From Cordilura impudica (Eukaryota; Arthropoda; Insecta; Diptera; Scathophagidae): a DNA stretch of 64,000 nt. The translations under genes were made by a program, and so were the position numbers. Below, one piece after another: positions 32,601 through 43,109 of this stretch. Each line of letters begins with the position of its first letter. Position 1 is the first letter of the stretch. The notes under the pieces were generated by a model. It saw only the letters and a program-made list of their open reading frames with translations, ran no database searches and was not told where the DNA came from. The DNA lies in contig OY821520.1 in the NCBI GenBank assembly GCA_963682025.1, positions 131,849,437-131,913,436 of the forward strand. Direction: 5' to 3'.

Positions 32601-34235
32601 AAAAATTAAAAATTAAAAATTAAAATTTAAAAATTAAAAATTAAAAATTAAAAATCAAAAATTAAAAATTAAAAATTAAAAATTAAAAATTAAAAATTAA
32701 AAATTAAAAATTAAAAATTAAAAATTAAAAATTAAAAATTAAAAATTAAAAATTAAAAATTAAAAATTAAAAATTAAAAATTAAAAATTAAAAATTAAAA
32801 ATTAAAAATTAAAAATTAAAAATTAAAAATTAAAAATTAAAAATTAAAAATTAAAAATTAAAAATTAAAAATTAAAAATTAAAAATTAAAAATTAAAAAT
32901 TAAAAATTAAAAATTAAAAATTAAAAATTAAAAATTAAAAATTAAAAATTAAAAATTAAAAATTAAAAATTAAAAATTAAAAATTAAAAATTAAAAATTA
33001 AAAATTAAAAATTAAAAATTAAAAATTAAAAATTAAAAATTAAAAATTAAAAATTAAAAATTAAAAATTAAAAATTAAAAATTAAAAATTAAAAATTAAA
33101 AATTAAAAATTAAAAATTAAAAATTAAAAATTAAAAATTAAAAATTAAAAATTAAAAATTAAAAATTAAAAATTAAAAATTAAAAATTAAAAATTAAAAA
33201 TTAAAAATTAAAAATTAAAAATTAAAAATTAAAAATTAAAAATTAAAAATTAAAAATTAAAAATTAAAAATTAAAAATTAAAAATTAAAAATTAAAAATT
33301 AAAAATTAAAAATTAAAAATTAAAAATTAAAAATTAAAAATTAAAAATTAAAAATTAAAAATTAAAAATTAAAAATTAAAAATTAAAAATTAAAAATTAA
33401 AAATTAAAAATTAAAAATTAAAAATTAAAAATTAAAAATTAAAAATTAAAAATTAAAAATTAAAAATTAAAAATTAAAAATTAAAAATTAAAAATTAAAA
33501 ATTAAAAATAAAAATTAAAAATTAAAAATTAAAAATTAAAAATTAAAAATTAAAAATTAAAAATTAAAAATTAAAAATTAAAAATTAAAAATTAAAAATT
33601 AAAAATTAAAAATTAAAAATTAAAAATTAAAAATTAAAAATTAAAAATTAAAAATTAAAAATTAAAAATTAAAAATTAAAAATTAAAAATTAAAAATTAA
33701 AAATTAAAAATTAAAAATTAAAAATTAAAAATTAAAAATTAAAAATTAAAAATTAAAAATTAAAAATTAAAAATTAAAAATTAAAAATTAAAAATTAAAA
33801 ATTAAAAATTAAAAATTAAAAATTAATAATTAAAAATTAAAAATTAAAAATTAAAAATTAAAAATTAAAAATTAAAAATTAAAAATTAAAAATTAAAAAT
33901 TAAAAATTAAAAATTAAAAATTAAAAATTAAAAATTAAAAATTAAAAATTAAAAATTAAAAATTAAAAATTAAAAATTAAAAATTAAAAATTAAAAATTA
34001 AAAATTAAAAATTAAAAATTAAAAATTAAAAATTAAAAATTAAAAATTAAAAATTAAAAATTAAAAATTAAAAATTAAAAATTAAAAATTAAAAATTAAA
34101 AATTAAAAATTAAAAATTAAAAATTAAAAATTAAAAATTAAAAATTAAAAATTAAAAATTAAAAATTAAAAATTAAAAATTAAAAATTAAAAATTAAAAA
34201 TTAAAAATTAAAAATTAAAAATTAAAAATTAAAAA
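32601..34235. repeat. Nearly pure (AAAAATT)n array, ~1.63 kb
   Basis: About 233 copies of AAAAATT with only a handful of variants (near 32616, 32656, 33507 and 33826). It is flanked on both sides by the mixed AAAATGG-type arrays. Such homogeneity points to recent expansion, and the true length may differ from the assembled one. Confidence 0.97.
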
Positions 34236-34328
34236 TGAAATGAAAAATGAAAAATGGAAAATGAAAATTTCAAAATGAAAAACGGAAAATGAAAAATGGA
34301 AAATGAAAAATGAAAAATGAAAAATGAA

Positions 34329-34360
<32 letters not shown>

Positions 34361-34530
34361 GAAAACTGAAAAATGAAAAATGGAAAATGAAAATTGAAAA
34401 ATTAAAAATGAAAATTGAAAAATGAAAAATGGAAAATAAAAATTTAAAAATGAAAAATGGAAATTGAAAATTGAAAAATGGCAAATGGAAAATTGAAATT
34501 GAAAATGAAAAATGGAAAATGGAAAATGAA
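34236..34530. repeat. 7-bp array, (GAAAAAT/GGAAAAT)n
   Basis: The mixed 7-mers resume after the pure block and end about 140 bp before the GTGGAGGGTATC end of the host element. Confidence 0.9.
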
Positions 34531-34964
34531 AATTGAAATGTGAATAATAATAATTTTTAGCCAAAAATGATTTGAATTTTGGTATTCGGAGTTTAATGTT
34601 TTAGTATCGGCAAAAGTTTAAAAGTGGTAGCCGTACTCAACATTGGGTGTAACATAGAGTTTAAGACGCAGGTGGAGGGTATCAAAAAATTCGGCACAGC
34701 CGAATTTAACAGTCTTTTTTTTTTGAAATTTATTTATTTTGTAAACATCAAATATAACGGAATCGTTTGCAAATTAAATGAATCAGAATTTTTTAAAATT
34801 GAATTACTTCATTTTATAAGTGATCGTTGTTGAGTAGGGCCGACAAATTTATAGAAGACATTTAAAATTGTGCCGAAAAGTTGCTTTAAGCAACTGCTTA
34901 CAGTATACGTATAGTAATTACTGCATATACGTTCATAAAATTTATCTTTTCACTGAGCTGTGAC

Positions 34965-35155
34965 TTTTCACTGAGCTGTGTTCCGCAAGCAAATCACATC
35001 CGCGTCCGCGCGTTTGGCAGCTACACCCGTGCTGCCGCGCAGTTGTTGTAAACTTATTTTAATTGCCAAATTATATTTTTCAGATCATTCCGATATTTCA
35101 GCTAAGCTGTGTTTCGCGAGAGCGTCGCATCCGCGTTCGCGTCCGCGCATCGAAA
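34965..35155. repeat. CpG-rich duplicated block inside the foldback element
   Basis: GAGCTGTGTTCCGCAAGC...ATCCGCGTCCGCGCG and, about 130 bp on, AAGCTGTGTTTCGCGAGAGC...ATCCGCGTTCGCGTCCGCGC are diverged copies. Their CpG density is very unlike the rest of the window. Confidence 0.65.
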
Positions 35156-35439
35156 TAATGCTATTTAAGAGAATACAGATTTTAAATACGTTTATTGCAG
35201 GAAGGACAGATATTGTGAGCAGTATGGGGAATTCGTTCATTTTTTCGGGGAACTTTTTTTTAAATGTGGGGAATTTGTTCATCATGAAGTTATTCCCCAA
35301 TTTTTCGGTGAATATGTTCATTTTTAGGAGAATTTGTTCATTGGGGACTAAGGACTCAGCGCCTGCTTACCATTACAACCAACTATGTTTATGCATGGAT
35401 TCTTTTGTGTGTATGATGTCTTAAAGTTACGAATTTTAG

Positions 35440-35970
35440 TTATTCTAGAGCTTTGGACTATACAACATTTCTGGTTTTTCCTTCTGGTGCATATACGATA
35501 AGATTGTGCTAGCTCCCAAATCTGGAGCAGGCGACATATAATTGTGAGAAAAACAGACAGTTTCTCAGTTGATACCTGCTACCGTAAGAGATTGTCCTCT
35601 TATGTACGTTATGTTAGGAAAAACTTTTTTTACTATCTCTTGCAATGACGGAACCAGCTTTAAAAAGTTTTCTTGTAAGAATATTACAGTCATTTCAGGA
35701 GTTTCATATTCCCTGGAGTCAGTTTGTCTTAGCCGCTGGACGTTTAGACGCACTTGAGTAGATTCAGGCATTTCCGCTTCTCTTAAGCTTGTCTTGATCT
35801 TTGGGCTTCAAGACATTACTGAGTTTTCTCAGGTGTTTCAGCATTTCTCGACTCAGATTGCCGAACTCGTTGAGACTCTATACGAATTTGGGTCTGATCG
35901 GGTTCTCTAGATTCCTGTTTAGTCTAAGCCTTTTTTCATTTGAGGTAGTACGGCCTATATGCTACTCTTT
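35440..35970 (-). pseudogene. Helitron replicase/helicase remnant (N-terminal repeats joined to PIF1-like C-terminus)
   Basis: On minus, the upstream part repeats the motif SR..ETPE.TQ.RL..QR.RQ (SRNAETPEKTQ, then RLRQTDSREYETPE), as seen near the start of insect Helitron proteins. Downstream it reads GQSLTVAGIN, a stop, ETVCFSH, and in another frame SRFGS and LIVYAPEGK: the conserved end of the PIF1-like helicase (QGQSLTVAGI...CFSHGQLYVACSR). The middle (Rep domain and most helicase motifs) is deleted. Frames are shifted, so it is inactive. Confidence 0.7.
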
Positions 35971-36009
35971 CATGTGCAAATCACAATTGCAAATGGTTCT
36001 TTTTCAACC

Positions 36010-36160
36010 TCTACAACTCATTTATACAGTGAAAAAGATGAAATGGAAATGTTTGTAGTAAGTTGATTTCCAATGTAGCCTAAAGGCGAGATGGAAATAA
36101 ATGTAATACTTTGTTTTCCAATGTAGGTAGTTAAAAAGGCGAGATGGAAATATTTGTATG
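36010..36160. repeat. ~50-58-bp tandem repeat, about 2.5 units
   Basis: The block GGCGAGATGGAAATA...TGTA...TTTCCAATGTAG recurs starting near 36038, 36089 and 36143 with moderate divergence. Confidence 0.6.
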
Positions 36161-36295
36161 AATTAACCTCATCGGAGTAATCCTATAGCGGTAGTGTACC
36201 TGTATCTGTTCATAGTGGGTGCAAAAGTAGGCGTTGCCGGTAAGAAGCATGAGCTGAGCAAAATTGGATATATGACCATTTCTCGTAACTCATGG

Positions 36296-36350
36296 TGTAA
36301 GGGTATCGTATTATCGGTCAATATCGACTATAATTTTATTACTTGCTGTT
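36296..36350 (+). mobile_element. 3' tip of a family A mini-me/DINE-1 element
   Basis: GGTATCGTATTATCGGTCAATATCGACTATAATTTTATTACTTG matches the family's terminal stem-loop and tail with substitutions. The preceding bases resemble the AAAAGTAGGCGTGGCCGG repeat at 44830. Confidence 0.55.
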
Positions 36351-37022
36351 AGTGGTCCATAAACCTGTCATTAAGTTTTTGTTATTTTATTTCTGTTTTG
36401 TTGTTTTCTTTATTTTTTTTTATATAATTTTTGGTTTCATATAAATATTTACAGTTATATACAATTTCAGGTTTGAGTTTTCTTGAAAATCCTTGTTTAA
36501 ATCTAGTTTAAGGGGGAAAAAAATGATAAACTGTCGTGAACTCAAAAGTTTTAATATAACTTTACAACTTAAGCCAATTGCCAATAAGCTTAACGAATTT
36601 TTGTTAAAAAAGATAGATAGAATGTATGGAAATTTGTTCACCAAAAAATAAGAATTATCTTTTATATAAAATAAAGATGAAGAAATAAGTTTAGCAAATC
36701 CCAGCCAACAAATTTTAGAGACCTAAGGATTGAGATCTAAGATTATATGGAATCTAAAACAATCACCACTTAATCAAATTCGAAAATTGCAGATTGTCTA
36801 GGCCGAAATGTGTTACTCTATCTACAGCAAAAGTTAAAGGAAAATATTTTTCTGACCCAATCTCGTCGAAGTGTTACAAATATTTGAGGGAAATATATGA
36901 GTTATTTTTTGCTTCGAAATATACTCAAGTACACATTAAAAATATTTTTTTTTTAGACATTGTCATTAAATTTATCCAATAACCTTACATTTAGAGTTGT
37001 TGTTTCTCATAAATATTAAATA
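36351..37022. other. Gene-less stretch
   Basis: No supported feature. Confidence 0.45.
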
Positions 37023-37132
37023 CTAGTATGCCCTGTCGTGCTTCGCTATGACTCACAAAGACCTATTGATATGTATGATTTTTTCTATGGAGTTTTCAGT
37101 GAAATATTTTATTATTTTTTTTTATTAACTTT

Positions 37133-37746
37133 TTATACCCCATACCACTATGTGGATAGGGTAATATGACTTTGCTCTGATATTTGTAACTACCAAAAAT
37201 ATTTGATCTAGACCCATATTTTATTACACAGATCGCCTCAAAATCATTTTCTGAGTCGATTTATGCGATGTCCATCCGTCCGTCTATCCGCGTAAACTTT
37301 ATAATCATACTACTAGTCGCAAGTACGAATATATTTGTATGAAATTTGGTACGTAAGCTTTTATCGGCCTTAGGATGAATGCTATTGACCACTATAAGAT
37401 AGACTTAAATTGCCATAAGATCCACATTATCATGTAGACCTCGTTCAAATTACGTTTGTGTGTATTTATTACATCAATCAATTAATGGTCCAAAATAAAC
37501 CCTATTGAACAATTTTTAGTCAAAGCGCCCATATAAAGCTGCTTCCCCATCTTCACTTAAATATTGCACAGATTTTTCTCAAATTTGGTTTTTTATGTTT
37601 TTGCAAAAATAATAAAAAATCCCTCAAGATTCGGGTTATGCTAATTTTTTTATACCCAATTACTTGGACCTAAGACCAATTCTCTAAACGCATGGTATTG
37701 GGTATCGCATAGTCGATCGAGGCCGACTATAATTTTCTTATTTGTT
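37133..37746 (+). mobile_element. mini-me/DINE-1-like element, family A
   Basis: It starts TTATACCCCATACCACTATG and has CCATCCGTCCGTCTATCCGC and the family core. It ends GGTATCGCATAGTCGATCGAGGCCGACTATAATTTTCTTATTTG. It is inserted in the Helitron relic 37023-37890. Confidence 0.85.
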
Positions 37747-37784
37747 TTATTTCAATAATGGCTGATATACAATATTTTTCGTTT

Positions 37785-37872
37785 TTTCATTCGGTGCAAA
37801 TATTATCAAATTTTTCGGCGTTCCTATTCTGGAGCAACCTGCATTCATTCCATGAGAAAAACATGAAAATTC
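37785..37872 (-). pseudogene. Helitron PIF1-like helicase C-terminal fragment
   Basis: The minus strand reads CFSHGMNAGCSRIGTPKNLI then IFAPNEKT without interruption. It matches the helicase end CFSHGQLYVACSR.G.P..L..FAP, with LYVA damaged. Only about 29 codons survive. Confidence 0.7.
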
Positions 37873-37916
37873 CATATTTAGTCGTGCAATAAGAATAACG
37901 TTTGGTAATTTTTTAT

Positions 37917-38215
37917 TTTAACGATTTTTGTTTTTGGCGGTTTTTGATTTTGTCGATTTTTGATTTTAGCAATTTTTTATTTCAGTGATTTTTGTTTTCG
38001 GCGATTTTTGTTTTTGGCGATTTTTGTTTTTAGCGATTTTTGTTTTTGGCGATTTTTGATTTTGCCGATTTTCGATTTTGCCAATTTTTTATTTTAACGA
38101 TTTTTATTTTCGGCGATTTTTGTTTTCGGCGATTTTTGTTTTTGGCGATTTTTGTTTTTGGCGATTTTTGTTTTTCACGAATTTCGGTTTCGGCGATTTT
38201 TGATTTTGCCGATTT
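37917..38215. repeat. ~16-bp minisatellite (GGCGATTTTTGTTTTT)
   Basis: About 18 units, varying between GTTTTT, GATTTT and TATTTT tails and between GGCG, AGCG and GCCG heads. Non-coding. Confidence 0.85.
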
Positions 38216-38319
38216 GTAAATTGCGCTTTTCCGCTCATATTTTGTGCACGACTACTCACTTTGGTAATTATTGTACGTGTCAAAAGTTTTAGGGCTGTTG
38301 CTTTCATAGTACTTTATAA

Positions 38320-38945
38320 CTTCTGTATAGAACGTGCCACGCCCAATAGTCCTATTCTGCACATTTTTGTCTCACTACTTCCCATTGGCGGTGCCATGCC
38401 CACTGATCCGATCACTTCCATTTTTTGTTCGACTAATCACATGAGTAACTTACGGGCTCAGGCAAAGTCCCAACGCTCTCATTAGTACAGTACTCCAGAT
38501 ATATGACATTTAATATTTTCTTTGTCTAGAGATACCAAACCTATTAATCCGATCCCGCCCATTTTTATCCGAATACTCCCAATAATATAGATGACCTCAG
38601 CCAAATTTGCAAAGCTGTGTCTGGCAAAGTACTCGAATTTTATGATATTGAATAATTCCTTGGTTTGGGAGTTGACATGCCCAATAATCCGATCCCACCC
38701 ATTTTAAGCATGGCTACTAACATTAATAATAGGTGAGCACATAAATTTGTAAAACTCTCCCTGTCATAGTATGTACTCAATAAATGTATATAATATTAAA
38801 AGTTCACTTTGTATGGGAGGTGCCACGCGCACTAAAAATAAGAAAATAAAATATAAAAACACAATAAGACTATGTAAAAATTTCAGGAAGATCGGTGCAT
38901 TGGTTTAGCCTCCTATAAGCTGCAAACAAACAAACAAACATACAT
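38320..38945 (+). repeat. Diverged ~155-bp repeats ending in a (CAAA)n tail
   Basis: Three to four paragraphs share '...CACGCCCA(A/C)T...CGATCCC(A/G)CCCATTTT...' at about 38328, 38390, 38550 and 38690. The stretch ends AAATTTCAGGAAGATCGGTG...CTGCAAACAAACAAACAAAC, the look of a 3' untranslated end of a retroelement. No ORF is attached. Confidence 0.55.
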
Positions 38946-38957
38946 TCTTTCGTTTGG

Positions 38958-39313
38958 TCTAAATAGGCTAGGCGATTTATTTTGATCGATGTTTTGTTCT
39001 ACCGTTTTATCCCGATTTTGATCAAACATATATTATTTGAAAGGTATTTCTTTTTAGACGTTTTGTAAATTTACAGATTTTTTAATTTTTTTCTTTATTT
39101 TGAGTAAATTGCATTTAAAGTTGCTACTGACATATTCATACATAAAATTATACATATGCTACGTGTGTGTTTATTAAATTTGTTTTTAAATGAGCTTGTT
39201 ATCATCATTCACAAAAATAATAAACCAAAAAGTGTTGGTTTGTGAATTGGCTAAGTTGAAAAATAAAGTTGCATTGAAATTGCACTCGAATTTCGAGCGC
39301 TGGAATCTGCCAG
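38958..39313 (+). mobile_element. Non-autonomous Helitron
   Basis: The 5' TCTAAATAGGCTAGGCGATT lacks the usual ATATTAAT. Internal blocks are intact, the hairpin GCACTCGAATTTCGAGCGC is present, and the end reads CCAG instead of CTAG. It belongs to the same subfamily as 20134-20483 (ATAATAAACCAAAAAGTGTTGG). Confidence 0.85.
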
Positions 39314-40569
39314 TTAAAATTATGCTCATATAAATGTCAAAATCCTGTGATATTTGGAAGCTGTTGTTGGATAACCAGGTTAACGATACCCAAATCGATG
39401 TAGTGCGTGATTCATTTGGTTAATATTAATTAAACAGAGTAGTGTGGGCTGAAAAACAGTTTATGCGGACATAAGCTTATACAACATAAATGCTAGATTT
39501 AAATCACATGACAGTCAATGCAATTTCATGCAAAGGTTGAAAATGCTCTCTTATTAAACTCTTCTATTTCTAAATGTTCACTGGGATGTCTTAACTAAAA
39601 TATGCATTGAAATATTATTCAAATTTCTTTGAAAGTATTACATCTTCGAACTGATTCACAAAAATATTTAATGAAGTAAGTTTTTTGATTTTTTATATGC
39701 CAAAAAAATTCTTGTTCGAACATGAATTAAGTAATGTATAAATTATATTGAGAAAAATGACAAAAGTCTCAACAAAGCAAAAGAAAGTCATACAAATTAG
39801 TTCAAGGAAGTTGTATGAACTTTTCGGAAAGAAAAATTTAATAAATTTGTATGGAGCATGAAGCATACGTCAAGGCAGACTTTAATAAGCTTCCTGCTTT
39901 TTAGGTTCGAAAACTTCTGTTGTCTGGAAGGCTATTTGTCAAAAAAGTCATATCTATTTATAACACCAGAAACTCTTAATACACAATTGTACAGAAAAAT
40001 TAATTATTTTTATGCAACCTAGGGATCCACTTTATTTTGACCTGATTTAGCTTTTGCTCATTACGCTGCAACAACTTCAACATTCAATATAATACTGAAT
40101 TTCCCAAATATGACATTTCATCCGCTAACTGAAAGATATTGGGCTCCAAAAAACAGACAGCCCCTCTGATAAAAGCATAAAAAATAAATGGAAGAGTGCC
40201 CCGAAAGCCATAACAAGCTTGATGAAGGAAATACAGAAAAAGCTGAAAACAGGTGGATATATAATGATTTTTGGCCGATTCTATTAGAAAAATACCGCTA
40301 GGCACAATTTCACCAGGCAGAACTCTACTTAGACGCAATTTCACTTGATCAGTTGCACAGGAACTTTTATTTGTCAAACTTATTTATATATGTACTTATT
40401 CATCATTAAATTTTAAAAATTCATTACTTTAATTATAAGATTGCAAGTTTTGTTGCAATGGAAAATAATGAAATAAATTAAAATTAAATTAAAAAAATAC
40501 TAAATTTTAATATGACATGATTAAGAAAATAAAAATAAATAAATTCACACAACGTTAAATTAAATATTA
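39314..40569. other. Gene-less stretch
   Basis: Open frames such as 40084-40377 on minus have no recognisable domain and lack a codon-like pattern. I see no element ends. Confidence 0.45.
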
Positions 40570-40690
40570 TTTTAAAGTGGAATTGTTACCAATTGGATTT
40601 GTCTTAGTGAAATTGAGTTTAGTAAAATTTTGTTTTGTGGAAATCTGTTCAGTGGAATTGTTCTGAGTCAAAAGGTTATATAACTTAACA
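40570..40690. repeat. Short degenerate repeat (TTAGTGAAATTGAGT-type)
   Basis: GTGGAATTGTT, GTGAAATTGAGTTTAGTAAAATT and GTGGAATTGTTCTGAGT recur at about 12-15 bp spacing. On minus this gives an Asn/Thr-rich frame without family identity. Confidence 0.45.
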
Positions 40691-40789
40691 AAGGTTATAC
40701 ATATAGCATAACATAATATTTGGTCTATATAGCTTACTTCGAATCTTACAAATTTTAAACGAAACATTTCGTTAATAAAAAAATATTAC

Positions 40790-41256
40790 TATTAGACCTC
40801 AGCCCTCGAAATTCGAGTGCAAATTCTGCGAAATTTTATTTTTCCATTTAACTGTTTATTTTGTAAGACCATAAATGTATGCTAATCATTTTTAGCCAAT
40901 TCAGAATTCAACACTTTTTAAATAACGATTGCTTTACTGTCGTTATTGGTTTATGTCCGAAATTATTTTTCAATTCAACACCGGACTTTTCATATACAAT
41001 TTTTGTAAAGACATTAACAAATTTAATAAACACAAACACAGCATTATGTAATTTTATGTATGTGTTAGTAGCAACTTTAAATGCATTTTACTCAAAAAAA
41101 AAGAAAAAAACAAATGAAAAAATTTAAAAATCTGTAAATCTGGTGGAGAGCCAAAAAGAAATAGCTTTCAAATGAGATATGTTTAATAATAGTCAGGATA
41201 AAACTGACAAAGCTACATCGGTCACAAGGAATGGCGTTACATATTAATATTATAGA
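40790..41256 (-). mobile_element. Non-autonomous Helitron, reverse orientation
   Basis: The minus strand starts TCTATAATATTAATATGTAA at 41256 and runs through the family core to the hairpin GCACTCGAATTTCGAGGGC near 40800. The terminal tetranucleotide is decayed (ATAG). Confidence 0.85.
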
Positions 41257-41509
41257 TTAGTAGCCAATAAGTTAAGTGGTGGTTCGATTTTATATGGGGT
41301 TTCTGCAATAAACCTTTTTCGACAAGAAAGTTTATGGTATGTTAAATATCAGATTATTTGGACCAAATAATTTTAATATTTCTTTTTTATTTTTATTATT
41401 TTTTATAAAAATAAAAAATCTTATTTTCGATCTTTATCAATTTAATGATTGAGTTTGAAATTGTTCAGGCTCAAGATCAAATGTTTTTACTTTAAATAAA
41501 TAAAGCAAA

Positions 41510-42284
41510 GTATACCACTATGTGGTTTGGGTATAATGACTTTTTGCTACTGTTTGTAACTACCAAAAATATTATAAAATATTATACCGATCGAATCAGA
41601 ATCACTATCTAATTCGTCCGTCCGTCCGTCCGTCCATCCGTCTGTGTGTCCATGTAAAGCTTTTAATCAAACTGCAGGTAGCAAATATGAATATATTTTG
41701 ATTAAATTTGGTATGTAAGCTTTTATCGGCTTTAGGATGAATGCTGTTGAAATTGGTGAGAAGCGGTCCATGTTCAGACCTAGCCCCCATACAAATGACC
41801 CCTATGAAATCGACATAAATTGCCATAAGATCCAAACTGTCATATAGATCTTACTCAAATTGGGTTTATATGCGTTTATTACATCCATTAATTAGTAGTC
41901 CAAAAATGATCCCTATGGGACAACTCTTACTCATAGGCCCCATATAGAGCTGCTTCACGATATTCACTTAAATCTATCAAAAAACAAAAATATTGCACTT
42001 ATTCTTCTCAAATTTTGTTTGTATATATTTTTGCAAAATGCAAGAGACTTTACCAAACATGATCGGATCGGTCCTTTTTTGGACCTAGTCCCCATATAGA
42101 TATAGCATCCGATATGAACTTTTTGATATCTGCAGCCAAAAAAATTAATAAAAATCCCACTCAAATTTGGTTTATGCTTATTTCCTATATCCAGTTAGTT
42201 GGGCCTAAGAGATAGGGTCTCTAAACACATGGTATAGGGTATCGTATAGTCCGTCTAGACCGACTATAATTTTCTTACTTGTTT
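41510..42284 (+). mobile_element. mini-me/DINE-1-like element, family A
   Basis: TATACCACTATGTGGTTTGG at the start, GTCCGTCCGTCCGTCCATCC in the core, the block CCTAGCCCCCATACAAATGA, and the end GTCCGTCTAGACCGACTATAATTTTCTTACTTGTTTT followed by a poly(T) tract. Near full length and little diverged from 5642-6818. Confidence 0.88.
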
Positions 42285-43109
42285 TTTTTTTTTTTTTTCA
42301 TTTATATAAATACGTTAACATTTCATTCTAACATTAAATCTAAAAAAGCTTCAGATGATTTAGAATTTTATTTATGTCGTTACTAAATAATTTCAAATCA
42401 AAATGTGACAAATTACCAAAACTTTTCGTAATAAATATCTTTTGCACTTTCAATAACATACAACACTTGTTATTCTCTCGAGCGTATAGCTTAGAACGTT
42501 TTCAATATATTCCATTAAGACTTATAAACTTTATTCTTAGAAACAACAAAAATGCACACACAAAAACCTTTTTATTTACAAATGAATAACTTGCTTCAAA
42601 GGTGCTCGTATACAACCGAATTGTAGACATAATAATTCATAATAAATATACAGAGTCCATAATTTTTATGTTTCTTTCTTACTTTATTTTCAGGCAAATA
42701 TCTACGAACTGCACCCATTCCACCAACAGCTCGTAAATACTTTAACAAACCAATTTGAGCACATAAAAAAAACATTTATCATATTTTTTTCATAACGGCC
42801 TTAAAGAAAAAAAATATATAAATAACTGGTGGTAAGTCTATAAAAATTAAAAACAAAATAAATATGTATTTATTATTTATAGTTAGAGCAAAATACAGCA
42901 GTGAAAGTGTTTAGCAATTTATATTAAACGGAAACATATTAGACTTTATTATTTCCCTGTTTGGGCTATTCATGTGAATGAACAAATAATTAACACAAAA
43001 GAAAATTAAATTTAAATTGTTAAAATGTGTGAGAAGACTTTCCAAAGAATATTTTTGAAATTAATTATATATCCACTTAATAGATTAATTTTCAAAATTT
43101 TTAGTTTCA
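42285..43109. other. AT-rich stretch with one possible exon
   Basis: Apart from the candidate terminal exon listed at 42694-42758, nothing is recognised. Confidence 0.4.
42694..42758 (+). CDS. Candidate terminal exon of an unidentified host gene
   Basis: TTTCTTTCTTACTTTATTTTCAG is a strong splice-acceptor context. The following frame reads KYLRTAPIPPTARKYFNKPI and then TGA at 42756. Base composition rises in GC over this stretch, and AATAAA follows near 42857. A second frame (ANIYELHPFHQQLVNTLTNQ) is also open, which weakens the case. I do not recognise the protein. A matching upstream exon would lie before or outside this window. Confidence 0.25.

Larger units (their letters stand above)
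31231..34717 (+). mobile_element. mini-me/DINE-1-like element, family B, with giant internal array
   Basis: It starts TATAGCCTCCACACATCAGT and has the core TTTCCGACCCCATAAAGTAT, ATATATTCCTGATCC and (GTCC/GTCT)n then GTTGAAATCACGATC. It ends GGTGGAGGGTATC, the stem ATTCGGCACAGCCGAAT and TTAACAGTCTTTTTTT. Roughly 2.8 kb of 7-bp arrays (31740-34530) lie between core and 3' end. It closely resembles Drosophila mini-me/DINE-1 in the TATATATA and GTCY tracts. Confidence 0.85.
31054..35363. mobile_element. Foldback/MULE-type element with 9-bp duplication TGCTTACCA
   Basis: The left end GGCGCTGAGCACTTAGTCCC and the right end (complement GGCGCTGAGTCCTTAGTCCC) form imperfect inverted arms of over 100 bp. 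The arms carry repeated GAACAAATTCCCC-like blocks. The 9-mer TGCTTACCA is directly repeated at 31045-31053 and 35364-35372. A 9-bp duplication with long repetitive arms is the pattern of Foldback/Mutator-group elements. There is no transposase. Its interior holds a 3.5-kb mini-me/DINE-1 insertion and, near 34980-35150, two CpG-rich blocks. Confidence 0.75.
30981..36060 (-). mobile_element. Autonomous-type Helitron relic, split by a nested element
   Basis: On the minus strand the 3' end is a hairpin (ACCGGGCAAGACCGGAT), then AAAAACAG and CTAG at 30981-30984, followed by T. About 0.1 kb of this end is separated by a 4.3-kb insertion from helicase coding remnants at 35440-35970. The 5' end is not defined; 36010-36160 is a short tandem repeat that may belong to it. 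Rep and most helicase sequence is gone. Confidence 0.65.
37023..37890 (-). mobile_element. Second autonomous-type Helitron relic
   Basis: On minus, the 3' end reads GCGAAGCACGACAGGGCATA then CTAG (37023-37026) followed by T, a decayed but typical insect Helitron terminus. Helicase C-terminal coding (37785-37872) lies upstream. A 0.6-kb mini-me/DINE-1 copy separates the two. The remainder of the element is lost. Confidence 0.6.

Noticed and set aside
40084..40377. 97-codon minus-strand frame
   Set aside because: No recognisable domain, start context or homologous copy here. Length is unremarkable for AT-rich DNA.
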